The notes under the pieces are model-generated. The model made no database searches and was not told the origin of the DNA. It was given only the letters and a program-made list of their open reading frames with translations. Of a stretch of 64,000 nt of DNA, positions 46,888 to 57,959 are shown piece by piece. Location of the stretch: the NCBI GenBank assembly GCA_051530055.1, contig JBMGUZ010000005.1:1-64000 (forward strand), read 5' to 3'. Positions within the stretch are counted from its first letter, which is position 1; every line of letters begins with the position of its first letter. A program made the position numbers and the translations under genes. This stretch comes from Neoechinorhynchus agilis. Lineage: Eukaryota; Acanthocephala.

Positions 46888-48511
46888 GCGTATGATATGG
46901 CGAGTTTTGAAAAAGCTCATACTATATTTCGGAGCGACATACATAAATTCGCGAGGACCGGAAAGTAGTAGATTATACAACTCTTGATCGCTCATCCACA
47001 ATGCTAATGAATTCTTAGTCTTAGGCAGAGCTTCGTTCATATATCCATTCACATTGTTACACTCATAACGGTCAGAGGAACCCAATATTGCCCAAATCCG
47101 AGACACTAAGAAATTCGACCATATCACATCGAACGATTAATTCAACTTAAGTCTCACCCTTTCGAAGCTCAACTTATTGCGGAAACCTTAATCTGCCCGA
47201 ACCACTCACGAGTAGAGGACGACACCTCGGATTGAGGCAGAAAGGGAAAATGACCCAATTATCAATTTAGGTCTACAAACATTGGGTAAAATGATATTAA
47301 TTTAGGCATGAGCCTTGGCGATAGCCGACACTCGTCGCATCCACGCAAGACTATATTGCAATGATAAATTTTATTAGCAACGTTAGACGTCTAAAATTCA
47401 ATTAGTTAGGACGCAACGTAGTGATCAAAGTTTAAGTTTTGATGAAATCCGATTTAAATCGGTTATAGAATTTGCTAGTTAAAAATCTCGTAGACTACTG
47501 GGATTTGGAATTAACTTTATTTCTCGTGAAAAATACTGAAGCAAATCCCCTGCACATATCTTTTGCTTTTCTTACTTAAAACAGCGCTTTAGAAAGGCCA
47601 ACTAATTCTTTGGGTTCACTCGAATACGGACGTTTGCTGATAAATACCGTGATTTGCCGGAAAGCAAATCGAGTTGTTTACAAAACATTTCAATGTTACG
47701 CTCTAATTATTATTTTATGTTCCGCCAATTTTCCCGATTGATGGGTTCTTAGACTCACAATCTCTCGCCGATGCATTTTTGTAATCCTTATTTGGTGCTA
47801 TATCCGCCTTCAATGACAAACGTTACGATGTCGGAGGTCCTTACTCATCCGAGATCATACTTCCATCTTTGTGATCAACAATATTCATTTCAAGCGATGC
47901 CACAATTTAATTTCAAAATCCAAGCGAATCAGCAAAACAATCTTGAGCCAAGAGTCTTCAATGGGTTCGTGAATTCCAGTCTCATTGGACTTTGTTTGCA
48001 GTTTTATAAGGGTGTATTCGCCGATCTTTTGAAAAAGGAGGAACTTTGCATACATTATCTCCTTGAAGTTGCTCACAATTCTCGAATACTCGGTACGGCG
48101 GAAGGTAATAAAAATGCCGACATTATTACAAAATACGTTAACGATTACTGCGAACGGAGCGCAAATCGCTTTAATGAAAATAATGACGAGAAACCAAGAC
48201 GAAAAAAGCACCACAGTAGAAGACGCAATAGACAAGGACGGTCGACCGAGAGTGGAAATTGAATGTAATACGGTAATCGATAGGCGTGATACTTTCATAA
48301 TTTTTTCTAAAATAAAGCATAGTCGCAATTTGAGTATGTATGGCGGTACCATGTCGAAACATTTATTTCGCAGACGACTCTCGGATGCTCGAATCAAGTA
48401 AGCATTGCACATGAGTATCTCGGCTCATCAAGTAAGATAAAAATTGAAATCGGTAAGCGTTAACTAGGAAAAATGACACATACAAAAATCAAAGGTTAAT
48501 ATATCCTCCGC
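46888..48511. repeat. Segmental duplication, copy B (pairs with 35527-37147)
   Basis: 1624 bp direct copy. It begins only 34 bp beyond the outer end of the left inverted arm, so two independent duplications are nearly back to back here. Few substitutions; net +3 bp from an in-frame codon in the 163-residue ORF. Confidence 0.92.
47771..48262 (+). CDS. Unrecognised 163-residue protein, copy B
   Basis: Second copy of the protein at 36410-36898, with an extra Asn in the Gln/Asn stretch (QNNLEPRVF against QNFEPRVF). The basic C-terminal tail is unchanged. Survival of the frame through an indel of exactly three bases suggests selection on the protein or recent duplication. Function unknown. Confidence 0.45.
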   Translation: MHFCNPYLVLYPPSMTNVTMSEVLTHPRSYFHLCDQQYSFQAMPQFNFKIQANQQNNLEPRVFNGFVNSSLIGLCLQFYKGVFADLLKKEELCIHYLLEVAHNSRILGTAEGNKNADIITKYVNDYCERSANRFNENNDEKPRRKKHHSRRRNRQGRSTESGN

Positions 48512-48830
48512 GAATTTCTTGTTCATGACTGTTGTGCAGATGACTAGGCGAATCGTGCTCGCTACTTTATCGCCGTCAAAGTTAAAAAGTGCAACCCTTT
48601 TCGTTGTTTTTAAGAGAACTGTATCGACTTTAATGACACTTACGACTAATCGATCACTTTTTGTCTCGTTTATGATGTCGGATCTTTTTTGATTTCCTTA
48701 TTGTTCTAAACAGTTTAAGCTTTCGCTTTAAAACTCGTTTGTCGTTTTTACTCAGTGCACCAATTGTTCTCAATGCATCCTTCGTACTTCTCATTTGAAC
48801 AATTCTTCTAATATGTTTAAACAAGCGATG
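48512..48830 (-). other. Spacer with a Lys/Arg-rich minus frame
   Basis: The frame 48654-48890 reads KNDKRVLKRKLKLFRTIRKS and similar basic sequence; no family recognised. It lies between duplication copy B and an LTR-element fragment. Confidence 0.3.
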
Positions 48831-49520
48831 ATAGCACTTGGTCGATATTATGCATATGGGCCGAAAAATGGAGGATGCTATCAAAAGCAAGATAGGAACA
48901 TGTTCGATATGTCAAGCGAATCAACCGAATAAACCGTTGGGCCAGCGAGGTCCACGTGTACACGCTTCCATGGATTCGTTGGCCAATCCCAACTCCCATT
49001 GCTCGAAGCTTCAACTTAGCTTTGGTGAACCTAATTGTGACCATAATTTCTCTGATATTATCGATATAGCCGCATACGTATCGTACTCCATTGTCACGAA
49101 TCGTCCATTTACTTCCAGACTGATGCTTTCTGCTACCGCATGTATTGATCCTTCCATATCCTCAATATTGTTAATCGTAATATCGTCCTCCATGGAACCA
49201 TTGATTTTACCTAATGATCTTTTTCGATTTCGGCAACAACGTCTGATATGTCCTTTTTGATTGTAACCATAACATTTCACATCTCTTGCCCAACATTCCC
49301 AAGGTTTCATGTGCGTAAAGCTTCCGCATCTTTCACAACTCGCGTTCGTATTTTGAACCCTCGGGCTTCGATTTCCTGTTCTGGTCCTCGCGATTCGATC
49401 GACATTCGATTCCTGATGACTCGTGTGACCTTCAACCCCAAGCTCTTGTATCACTCCTTTCGTCCTCTGAGCTATCTCAAATGTCGTGGCTAACTTTAAC
49501 ACTTGCTCAAATGTTGGGTA
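48831..49520. mobile_element. LTR retroelement fragments (gag zinc knuckle/protease and integrase zinc finger), fossil
   Basis: The minus strand, about 49011-49520, carries a gag-like C-terminal part with two Cys/His knuckle-like motifs and an aspartic-protease-like stretch, in the arrangement of Ty3/gypsy-like or related LTR elements. The plus strand, 48838-49010, carries an integrase N-terminal zinc-finger-like stretch. The two pieces lie head to head, so they come from different insertions or a rearranged one. No LTRs were recognised. The element is clearly broken and most of it is missing. Confidence 0.6.
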
Positions 49521-49860
49521 CCTCACCGTTGATGCTCTCTTCATTAACTGTCCACTGTATGTGTGGATCTTGACTGTTAAGTTCAGCATTTAGTGAATCT
49601 CTGTTGTTGTTTGAATCAGTCAGAATGAATACATCGTCCACATAACGCCACCACCGATTTACATGACTATGAAGCTCCAAGATAGTAGACTCCCAATCTC
49701 GTATGTAGATGTTGCCCAAGGTTGGGGCTAATGGCGATCCCATGGCTACACCATCTTTTTGATCGTAGAAGGCACCGTCAAATTCAAAGGCAGTCAAACT
49801 CGTGCACCATGGAATTAAGGACTGCCACGTACAGTGATCCAGACGCGGTTCACTACAATT
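49507..49860 (-). mobile_element. Penelope-like element reverse transcriptase fragment (fossil)
   Basis: The frame contains DQKDGVAMGSPLAPTLGNIY and RWWRYVDDVFIL, the palm motifs typical of Penelope-like RT (DGVAMGSPL..., RYVDD.F). Homology stops at about 49520, where the LTR-element fragment begins. Only the palm is present, with no fingers and no GIY-YIG on this strand. Confidence 0.75.
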
Positions 49861-50109
49861 CTTAGATATAGTAACTTAGCCGATAATTCGAAGTAAATCC
49901 ATATTGCATCTTAAGTCTTGAAATTCCTGTAAATATCCTTCACGATAACATTCGGGTGAAAAGTAATCCTCTTGTGGCGATTCACATATTGAGAATCAGT
50001 TTTATTTTGTAATATTTCGTGGGCAACCGCGTAAGTACGTGACGCACACCTTTATCAGCGAAACGGCAACGAACAAACTACGACCGTTGGTTCGAAGCTC
50101 CCCCCAACC

Positions 50110-50775
50110 AGGATTGTGTGTCGAAAAGGGGTTTCTTTAGCCGGTTTGTGAGTGAAGAATTGTGGGGTTTACAAAATCGATTGCCTTAAGTGTGGAAAAC
50201 AATATATAAGGCAAACTAAGCAAGATTTGCACAAACGAGTGACCCAACGTAAGAGTACCTGCTGACGATTCGATCATTCTTCCGCCATTTCGAATCACGA
50301 ACAAACACCCAACACACAGGGTCGATTTTGAGGGCGCTCTGGCCACGGAACGACTTCTCTCGCGGAGATTGGTCTTAGAGGTGGTATACATTGATTCCGT
50401 GGATACAATGGAAGGCAATAAAGGTAATTTTGCACTGCGATTGTCATCAAGGATATCAACGTAAGGAGGAAAGGCGGATACCCAATCGTAGGGGGTTCGT
50501 GCGGCAGGGAGGATGAGATCTGGGTTGATTTTCAAGGGGCTGTGGAAAGATTTTGTGATGAGTTTTTATGTTTAGATACGAAAGGAAAGTTGTGAAGGAG
50601 TTTTCATCTCCTCTTAAAAAGGGAAGGCTACAAGCAGTGATAGACAAAGCCCTAAAACTGCTAAACAGACGGGACGAACTTTCCACACGTCGATGTCGCT
50701 ACTTTAACAAACTTTACAACTCCACGCGCCTTTGTAGATTCCTGAAGAAGCCGTAAGACGGTGAAAGCTCGGAAA
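50110..50775 (+). mobile_element. Penelope-like element, GIY-YIG end (fossil)
   Basis: The plus strand at about 50150-50260 reads CGVYKIDCLKCGKQYIRQTK then LHKRVTQRKS, a GIY-YIG core with the paired Tyr motifs. Further on (50310-50460) RVDFEGALATERLLSRRLVL and MEGNKGNFALRLSS match the end of the copy at 29987. The following 300 bp is a likely 3' tail ending with a hammerhead-like motif. The element is broken and lies opposite in strand to the RT fragment next door, so the two are separate remnants. Confidence 0.72.
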
Positions 50776-50790
50776 TAAAGGTTTTCTTTA
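50730..50790 (+). ncRNA. Hammerhead-ribozyme-like core at end of Penelope-like element (tentative)
   Basis: CTGAAGA (50742-50748) fits the hammerhead CUGANGA consensus. GCCGT (50750-50754) pairs with ACGGT (50758-50762) as stem II with an AAG loop, and GAAA follows at 50763-50766. Stem III and the cleavage site cannot be fixed by eye; short stem III is known for hammerheads of Penelope-like elements. Position at the 3' end of the GIY-YIG element supports the idea. Confidence 0.4.
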
Positions 50791-53020
50791 TTATTACACC
50801 AGTCCGTTTCAGTGTTAATTCAAAAACAAAACTCCAAAAAAAGGTATAGATGTAAGCCCATTTTATGGAAAGGATTTTCTTTAGACTGTAACTCTTTATG
50901 TTATTAGAATTTTTAACCAGGAACGGTGGTATATTAGTCTCTAGTTCTTTTTGGTGCACTTTCACTCACGTTTACATTACAATCACATGGAAGTGTTCAT
51001 TTACATTAACCTAAAGATTTCCCGGTTCATTTGGAGGATATGTCGTCTTAAATCTACCGACCTTATTTCGAATATGGTGAATGCGGTGTGCTCTTGAGTC
51101 AATGTGCGGTCAAAAATGAACATTTCATTTTATACGCTTAACAAAGCAAGCTAATCAAGTTTGACGGATGACCGTATTTATGAACAAATGTCGTTCAGTT
51201 TGTGCATGAACATTTAGAAAAGATGTACATTTCTGCTTGTGTTTTTGAAAAAATGCTTCATCAATCTCAATGATTTTGTTCGTACCACTTTTTATAACAA
51301 CAAATCAATTACAGTATTCGGATCTCTTACTGCCAGTTGCTAGTTTTATAGAAGACTATTCAATTTCTAAAAAAGTCAACTTTTCCTCTTGAAAGTTTGC
51401 TACCCCTATAAACTGGGAATCCGTTGACTGCTGAAACTGTCAATAACCACCATTTTTCCAAATTCAGGTTTTGCCATGAACTATTTATACTTCCGAACGA
51501 GCAATTGGATATGGGTCCATGCTAGCCGATCTCAGTAACACGCGCGTACCCGATATTCTCGTTTGCTCTCATTCAGCATAATAATTAATAAATTCTTTTA
51601 ATTTTTTACCCTATAAACAAGCACGAATTTTTTAATCGAAAAATGGGATCTTTTCTCTAGCGATCCGTCACTGAAGTCGACAATCTACAGTTGATTCGCT
51701 TGTCATTTTACGAATTCTATTGATTCTCGTTTGTCAATAAAGTCGCACGAGATGTCTGTTTTGTGATTGAACACGGGTGGAAATTTTTGGCTTCAAATTG
51801 TTACGGATTTATAGTTCTGAACGATTATTTAAAAAACTTTCACCGCCAAAAAAGTGTACATTAAAGTTCGCTGAAATGTGCTAAATAGAATAGTTGAGTT
51901 TTGTGAAAGTCGTGACAATGACTACTTTGCTTTCGACAACGATGAAATTTATCTTATAGAAGATGATGTTACTGTAATCATCAGGAATTCACTAGAGTAA
52001 AAAGCTTTAAAACTTTATCGTTCTAACCTGTTTTAGGTGGTATTGAAGCAAGTAAATGAACGGAACCCCGTCATTTTTAGCCATTTAACAATTAGAAACT
52101 TCATCAGAATAATCGTGATCATTCAATTTCCAACACAACGCTGACATTTATTCTTACGGTCGTGTAATTTTCGCCTTCTATTTTACACTTGCCATTTGGC
52201 CGATATCCGATCTTTCAATAAAAAGGTGAGCGATTTTAATAAATTGTTTTAGTGCAACCAAACTTTCATTACTAAAAATGCTTAACTACTACAAGTTCGA
52301 ATCAAAACTACTTGATTGGAAGCTTAAAAAGAACTTGTCATTTATATTAAATAGATGTAAGAATTACTTTAACGAGCAAAATAATAAATTTAAAATAATA
52401 ATATTTAAATATATGTTTTCAATCTTGAATGAATTTTTCTATAAAGGTTCCAGAAACTTTTAAAAGATCGCACCACGCACGATGTTGAAATAAATGTAAT
52501 TTTTGTATTGGGATAACATGCGCGTTAATAATAATAATTTAATATGACAAAATTAAATAACTGACAACAAAAATTAAAGATTTTAAACGAAAATCCCTCC
52601 TAATTTGTGCATTAAATTTACTCATAGAAAATATGTCCGTAAAAGAAAAACAGTTTGACGAGTTAAGTTCTAAGAAAATGTTTTTTTAACTGCTAAAAAT
52701 TACAAGGCGAAAGCGTTCTTGCGTAAGGTTTCTGTATATATTCATTTTCTGAAACCCAGCAATTGGCTTGATAGACCACCACAAGCCAGTACAAAACAAT
52801 TCAAAAGTAAAAAATCAATTTAAGTTTCAATAGCAACTAATACTTGCTATTTTTGAAAAAATTGTTTTGTATATTTTGCCATAGCAACCGCATGAGTTCT
52901 AACTTCATTTGTATAATACAAACCAGTACAAAAACTCTCTTATTTTCTTCTTTTTTTAACTTTGATAAACGTTTACATATAAATTGTTCTCGAAAATGGC
53001 CAAAACATCAAAACTGGAAA
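50791..53020. other. A/T-rich intergenic sequence, nothing recognised
   Basis: About 2.2 kb with only short frames (one of 61 codons at 52278-52463, Lys/Asn/Phe-rich, likely chance). No repeats or RNA genes identified. Confidence 0.55.
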
Positions 53021-53339
53021 AGAAAACAAAAGGCAGTTAGGACAAGAAGCAGGGAACAAGTGAGTCGAATGTAGAGAAATCAATTATTGCTCTACACGAA
53101 GTCTCACCAATTGACACGGTGGTCTATAGCAGAAGATCGGTATCGCGGAATTGCACAATGTGCCAAGGACTGGATTACACGGTTAAACGAGTCGCTCATG
53201 AAGATGCGGATATTTTTTTAAAATCATATGTACTGCATTGATCGTTTTATTCATATTTTTCCGCAATGAATTAAAACGTTGCAAAATTTCAGTGCAGTCT
53301 AAGAATTCTTAATCCTAAAATCCCTTTATTCGACTTCTT

Positions 53340-53668
53340 TTAGAACTTGGACATTTTGTGGCACTCCGAATTACCTTGCAATCGAAATTTTGAGGTAAAG
53401 GGCTTGCAAAAACAAAGTCGATTTGTGGTCATTAGGAATACAGGCATACGAGATACTGACCGGATCAACCCCGTTAAACGGCTCGTCGTTTGAAGAAATT
53501 TCAAGACAAATTTTGTGTGGAGTGATTTGTTATCCGCCGAATATAGATGTAAAAGTAAAAGATTTCATTCAAAGGTTGTTAGTACGCGAATCTCACAGGC
53601 AGCTTGGCCCCGCCAATTATGGATCAACTGAAGTCAAGCGACACCCATTTATCCGGAATTCATTTTGA
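53340..53668 (+). pseudogene. AGC-type kinase C-lobe fragment, MSK/RSK-like
   Basis: Plus-strand reading TFCGTPNYLAIEILR, one in-frame TAA, then VDLWSLGIQAYEILTGSTPL, SFEEISRQILCGVICYPP, FIQRLLVRESHRQLGP and EVKRHPFIRNSF. This is the activation-loop-to-end part of an AGC kinase. EISRQIL and the G.xEVKxHPF ending resemble MSK/RSK N-terminal kinase domains. About 150 bp upstream, sequence near 53090-53200 (YTVKRVAHEDADIF) may be a remnant of the N-lobe. The stop and the missing catalytic loop make it a pseudogene, unless the TAA lies in an unrecognised tiny intron. Confidence 0.65.
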
Positions 53669-53714
53669 TATAATAGATTTCTGATAGCAGGATCGATGGT
53701 TTTGAATGGAATGG

Positions 53715-54416
53715 TCTTCAATATACAAATATCTAAGAATTTGAGGATAGCCGCGCAAATAAACATAACAAAAACAACTGGTACGTATAATGTTCCAAAT
53801 GCGCGAGATATTTACGTAGAATGCCACACTCGATAAAAAAACGCATGGGTATTCCAATGTGTATTCATGGAAATTAACAAACAATTACCGCTTGGATAAA
53901 TTTGTCCAAAAGCGTGCCCCTTCAGATTTATAAAATAATAACAAATTTGATCATTTGTTGTCATTATGGGAAAAGGACAACAATTCGTAAAAAACATATA
54001 TACAAATACATACGAAGTCAAAGATAGCACCGCATATAAGAATAATCAAAACAACTGTTGTGTATAATGTTCCTACTGCGAAAGATATATACGTACCATG
54101 CCGCAGTCGATTAAAAAAACAACGCATGGATATTCTAATGTGTATTCATATAAATAAACAGAAAAGTACCGCTTAGATAAAGTGATCCAAAAGCGTGCCC
54201 TTTACATTGATAAAATAAAAACAAAGATGATTTGATGTCATTATAAATAAAAGCACGAGCATTCGTACCCAACATATATACAAATACCTAAGAAATTGGA
54301 TATTGCCGCGCAGAAAAGCAAAAATAAAAACAACTGGCGTGCATAATGTTATTAATGCGACAGATATATACGTAGTATACCGCATTGCATAAAAACAACA
54401 ACGCATGGATATATTT
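53715..54416. repeat. 278 bp tandem repeat, left part (about 2.5 copies)
   Basis: The landmark GTATAATGTTCC recurs at 53785, 54062 and (GCATAATGTT) 54341, spacing 277 and 279 bp. Each unit also has CCAAAAGCGTGCCC and AAACAACGCATGGATAT. The array is interrupted at about 54416 by an RT/nuclease LINE and resumes at 56229. Confidence 0.85.
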
Positions 54417-56228
54417 ACGCTTGTGCAATCCCCTGTTTACAAATGTATTCAATCAATCTTCATTTCTCGACAATTAACACACCCACCACCTCCCGCCGAA
54501 TTCCAGCTTTTGTCCTTCCTCGACCGTCGCCATCACGCTGGCAGCATTGCCCCGTTGTACTGCTAGTGAGATATTTTGTCGAAGGAATACGCCTCCTCTT
54601 GAGTCTCCGGTTGCCTCTCTCAATTTCTTCGAGAGATCCTGGAGCAGAGAGAGTGCCGAGCTGCCGAGCACTCCATACGTCTCTACCCCAAAGGGGACAA
54701 AATAGTGAGCCCTCGATAAGTGAAGATATTTCCGTATTTTCCTCCCTTCCGCTGCACTAACGGCACCACCGGCGATTTCGAGGGAGTAGGGGATGTTGCT
54801 TTCTGCGAGGGTATCCACACACGTGGCGTCCCAGAGAAGGCATTTGCCCTCCCGCCACGGGAAGACCGAAATTCCATCGGGCCTACGGCCGTCTTGTCTA
54901 CAAAGGTGGGCGAGTTCCAGGATGTTGGGGAAGTTCGCCGTTCTCAACGTTCGAGAAATTGCGTCATTGATTTCAGAATGGCGTGAGAACCTTCCTGCTG
55001 ACCTTCTGCAGACGAGACCGTGTCGCCCGAAAGCATCAACCAAAGACCCACATCGACAGCGAAGGGGCGTGCATATCGGGAGACCAAGTCTTAAGGATAC
55101 TGCGATACTCGTTACCTCGTCAGTAAGAAGAGTTCCCACTGATGCCAGAGGAACAGCCTCCAACCACGCCCCAGATTCTCGTGTTGAAACTGCCCATAGT
55201 CTAGATCGGACGACCCCATCGCGAGAACCGGAAAGTTGAGAGCTGTGAGCTCTCGCGACAAGAGGTCCGTCCCAGATCGACTGTCTGAGGCCATTCACGG
55301 GAACATGGTTAGCGCCTGTCTGCTGGCACCATTCCTCAACCGCCACCACGAAATCCCGGTCAAGACAGAACTTTTCCTTTAAAATGTTCTTCGAGACTGG
55401 TAGGCTCCCCTCAAACGATCCAAGAAATGCCGGCAAAGCAAGGTCGACTAGTGCCCGAATTCCCAATCCCCCAGATGACACAGGCAAAGAAGCTTGTCGC
55501 CACGCCTCATCTGAGAGCTGGACATTTAAAATACGCTCGAGGCATGCCCTCACCTTATCGTCCAGCTTTGCCAATCCTTTTTTGTGTTTGAAAAATGTTG
55601 CTGTGCGAACCTTGTACAATAATTTGGGGATGAAGAGCGCGTTCTTTATGAGAAACAAGGCTTCATGAGCCGAGAGAGCGCACACCCTATCGCACAGCAA
55701 CGAAAGTTTCGGTATGATATGGCCGATCTCATCTTCCACATTGGAATCGAAGACGCAACTGCCCAGAAGGCTGAGTTGTTCCCGAGTCACGAGTTTCAGG
55801 TCTGGAGCTACGGCCGCGAACCCAGCCATTAATTCTTTTACTTTGGCGGCGTCTCCAATATTCAGTACAAGGAGCTCACATTTTCCAGCATTGAGCTCAA
55901 TGTCCATCTTCGAGGTCTCCCTAATCAGCGTCTCCAAATCGCGCAGTACAACGGAAGGATCACCTCCGAGCGTAGCGTCACCCAAGTACCAAGCGTTGAA
56001 GCTGGAATGGAGAGAATGCGATTGGACCGAGGGGATCTCCTTGCTGCACTCCTCTTTCGGACCAAATGAGGTGGTCTTCGAAAAGCAAAGGAGTCGCCGT
56101 CCCGTAGGCATTGAGAAAATACTGCAAAACTTCTGGTGCGTGATCCCTAATTGCGACGAACATACTTTCTCTATTGAGAGAGTTAAGGGCGTGCCGAAAA
56201 TCGATCCTAAGAATCACGCACGGCTCTG
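54417..56228 (-). mobile_element. RT/PD-(D/E)XK-type LINE, best-preserved copy
   Basis: Retroelement with reverse transcriptase followed by a restriction-like nuclease, the layout of R2-type LINEs. Minus frame 55978-56217 has palm A (MILRIDFRHALNSLNRE) and GVQQGDPLGPIAFS. After a one-base shift near 56000, a 545-residue frame (54474-56111) carries palm C as Y42-L-G-D (sister copy has YLDD), a thumb, a C-x-C-x9-H-x3-C zinc motif (C352, C354, H364, C368) followed by GRFSRHSEIN as in R2, and a nuclease core R-P411-D412, D428-x-T430, E455-x-x-K458. The fingers and 5' end are missing. About 57 bp of 3' tail follows. It is inserted within the 278 bp tandem repeat. Confidence 0.82.
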
Positions 56229-56580
56229 AGCAAATAAATAAACAATTACCGCTTAGATAAAATGATCAAAAAGCGTTCGCCTATACATAGATAAAATATA
56301 AAAAAAGTGATGATTCATGTCGTTATGAATAAAAGCACGAGCATTCGTACCCAACATATATACAAATACCTAAGAATTAGAGATAGCCGTGTAGAAAAGC
56401 AAAAATAAAAACAACTGGCGTGTATAATGTTCCTACTGCGAAAGATATATACGTACCATGCCGCATTCGATTAAAAAAACAACGCATGGACATTTTTATG
56501 TGTATGCATGTAAATAAATAAACATATACCGCTTAGAGCAAATGGTCAAAGCGCGTGCCAGTTTACATTTATACAATATG
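56229..56580. repeat. 278 bp tandem repeat, right part (about 1.2 copies)
   Basis: Resumes mid-unit at AAATAAATAAACAATTACCG and contains GTATAATGTTCC at 56422. About 16-20 bp of the unit is missing at the LINE insertion point, with no target-site duplication visible. Confidence 0.8.
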
Positions 56581-56599
56581 AAAAAAGTACAACACAGAG

Positions 56600-56760
56600 A
56601 AAACTGTAGCATAGCTACGATGAAACAAATTTTACATTAACGAACGTGAAGGACATCCACGAACTTTAACTGGAGAGCAATATGCGATTCGCGTGAAGGC
56701 ATTGATTGAAGAGGATCATCGTCAAGTAATCAGTTCAATGTCTTACTGACTCACAATGGA
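56600..56760 (+). mobile_element. Mariner-like transposase fragment (helix-turn-helix)
   Basis: Plus-strand reading EREGHPRTLTGEQYAIRVKA then LIEEDHRQVISSMS resembles the linker and second helix-turn-helix start of mariner/SETMAR-type transposases (GRPRT.T.E...RVK.LIEEDRR.T...). It ends at a stop shortly after; no catalytic DD34D part was found downstream. A short relic. Confidence 0.5.
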
Positions 56761-57543
56761 TTAGGTCTCAGCGACGTCCAATTCTTCATTGTTTGTTTTT
56801 CTCCGGAACACAGTTGAACGATCCGGAGTTTCACCTCCGACATGTTTTTTCATTCTTAGCAAAAACTCATTTGCACTGCGGCTTTTCGCGACCTCACACC
56901 GGAAAATGTCGAAAAAGCGCAACCGCAACAGTTTTACGTATAAACATCTGAACGTATACAAAACACCTCGTGAACATTTTGCGTAACAACGAAAAGGAAC
57001 AGTTAGCATATTACTTGGTTGTTGTTTCCTTGACGCGTGTAAGTGTCTTCCGTGTATGTTATGTGACGTAATAGCATTTTCACTACGTGACGTGTAGTCA
57101 ACGAAAGACGGTGCACTCTTGTGTCCCATTAAGTATATTTGTTTTGAGTTCAAAACGCAACATGAATACCGAGCTAAGAAATGCTTTGATTGAGCACTTA
57201 GAGGTTGTCGCCTTTCGTGTGCAGGGAATGTTGGTCCTCGTTCAGTTTTGCACCGGCTACAAAAATAAGCTACAATCAACAAGGAAATTCGGTTTTTGAG
57301 GTCGCCTGCGAAGATTTATTTTTATGTCTCTACCTTTCAAAATCGGTTGATTGAATGATAACAGACATATTTTCTGATCAATTTGCCTGCTAGTCCATTA
57401 AAACGAAATCCTCAAATGTGATCGGCAAATTCAAAGGTGATAAATCGGTCTGAGTTTAGCGGCGTTAAGGATGAGGTCCCATGAGTCTTTAAAAACGTAA
57501 ATCGAAAAATTCAAAACATAAATTTTGGCGGATCTTATTATCT
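56761..57543. other. Unclassified sequence between mariner relic and inverted duplication
   Basis: Contains a 173-codon minus frame (56761-57282), Cys/Arg-rich with no recognised motif, and overlapping plus frames; these look like chance. Otherwise featureless. Confidence 0.45.
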
Positions 57544-57959
57544 TGGGATAAATGGATAATCATATTAACACAATAAATCAATATATATTAACACCACGAT
57601 TGCAACGAATTAGCAAATTAATCGATTTGAGTTGGACTATTAATATTCGTATAGAAAACTATGGACAAACCTTTAATTTGTCCAAGATTACTTTTCGTAA
57701 TACATTGAACATCTCGATATTTGATTTACTCGCATAAGCAAGGCAACAGATCAGCGAGCTCACAAAAATTAACTTAAATTAAATCTTGATATCAAAATCC
57801 ACTTCTTGAGCATTCTTTCGTTTTCGTCCCTCTGACGAAACAAAAATTGATCCTTTTGATTCATTCAATGACCATCCAAAGAAGGTTTTTGATGAAACTC
57901 ACAACACGATCATTTTGCGTTAAAAATATATGAAAAGCCCCACTTCTTCCAAACTAGAT

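Noticed and set aside
52278-52463. 61-codon Lys/Asn/Phe-rich frame as a small gene
   Set aside because: Composition matches chance reading of A/T-rich DNA and nothing nearby supports it.
54793-55239. Plus-strand frames over the RT/nuclease LINE (also 55714-56229)
   Set aside because: Antisense shadows of the 545-residue minus frame.
56761-57282. 173-codon minus frame as a gene
   Set aside because: Cys/Arg-rich composition without motif, overlapping frames on the other strand, and located next to a mariner relic; no support beyond length.
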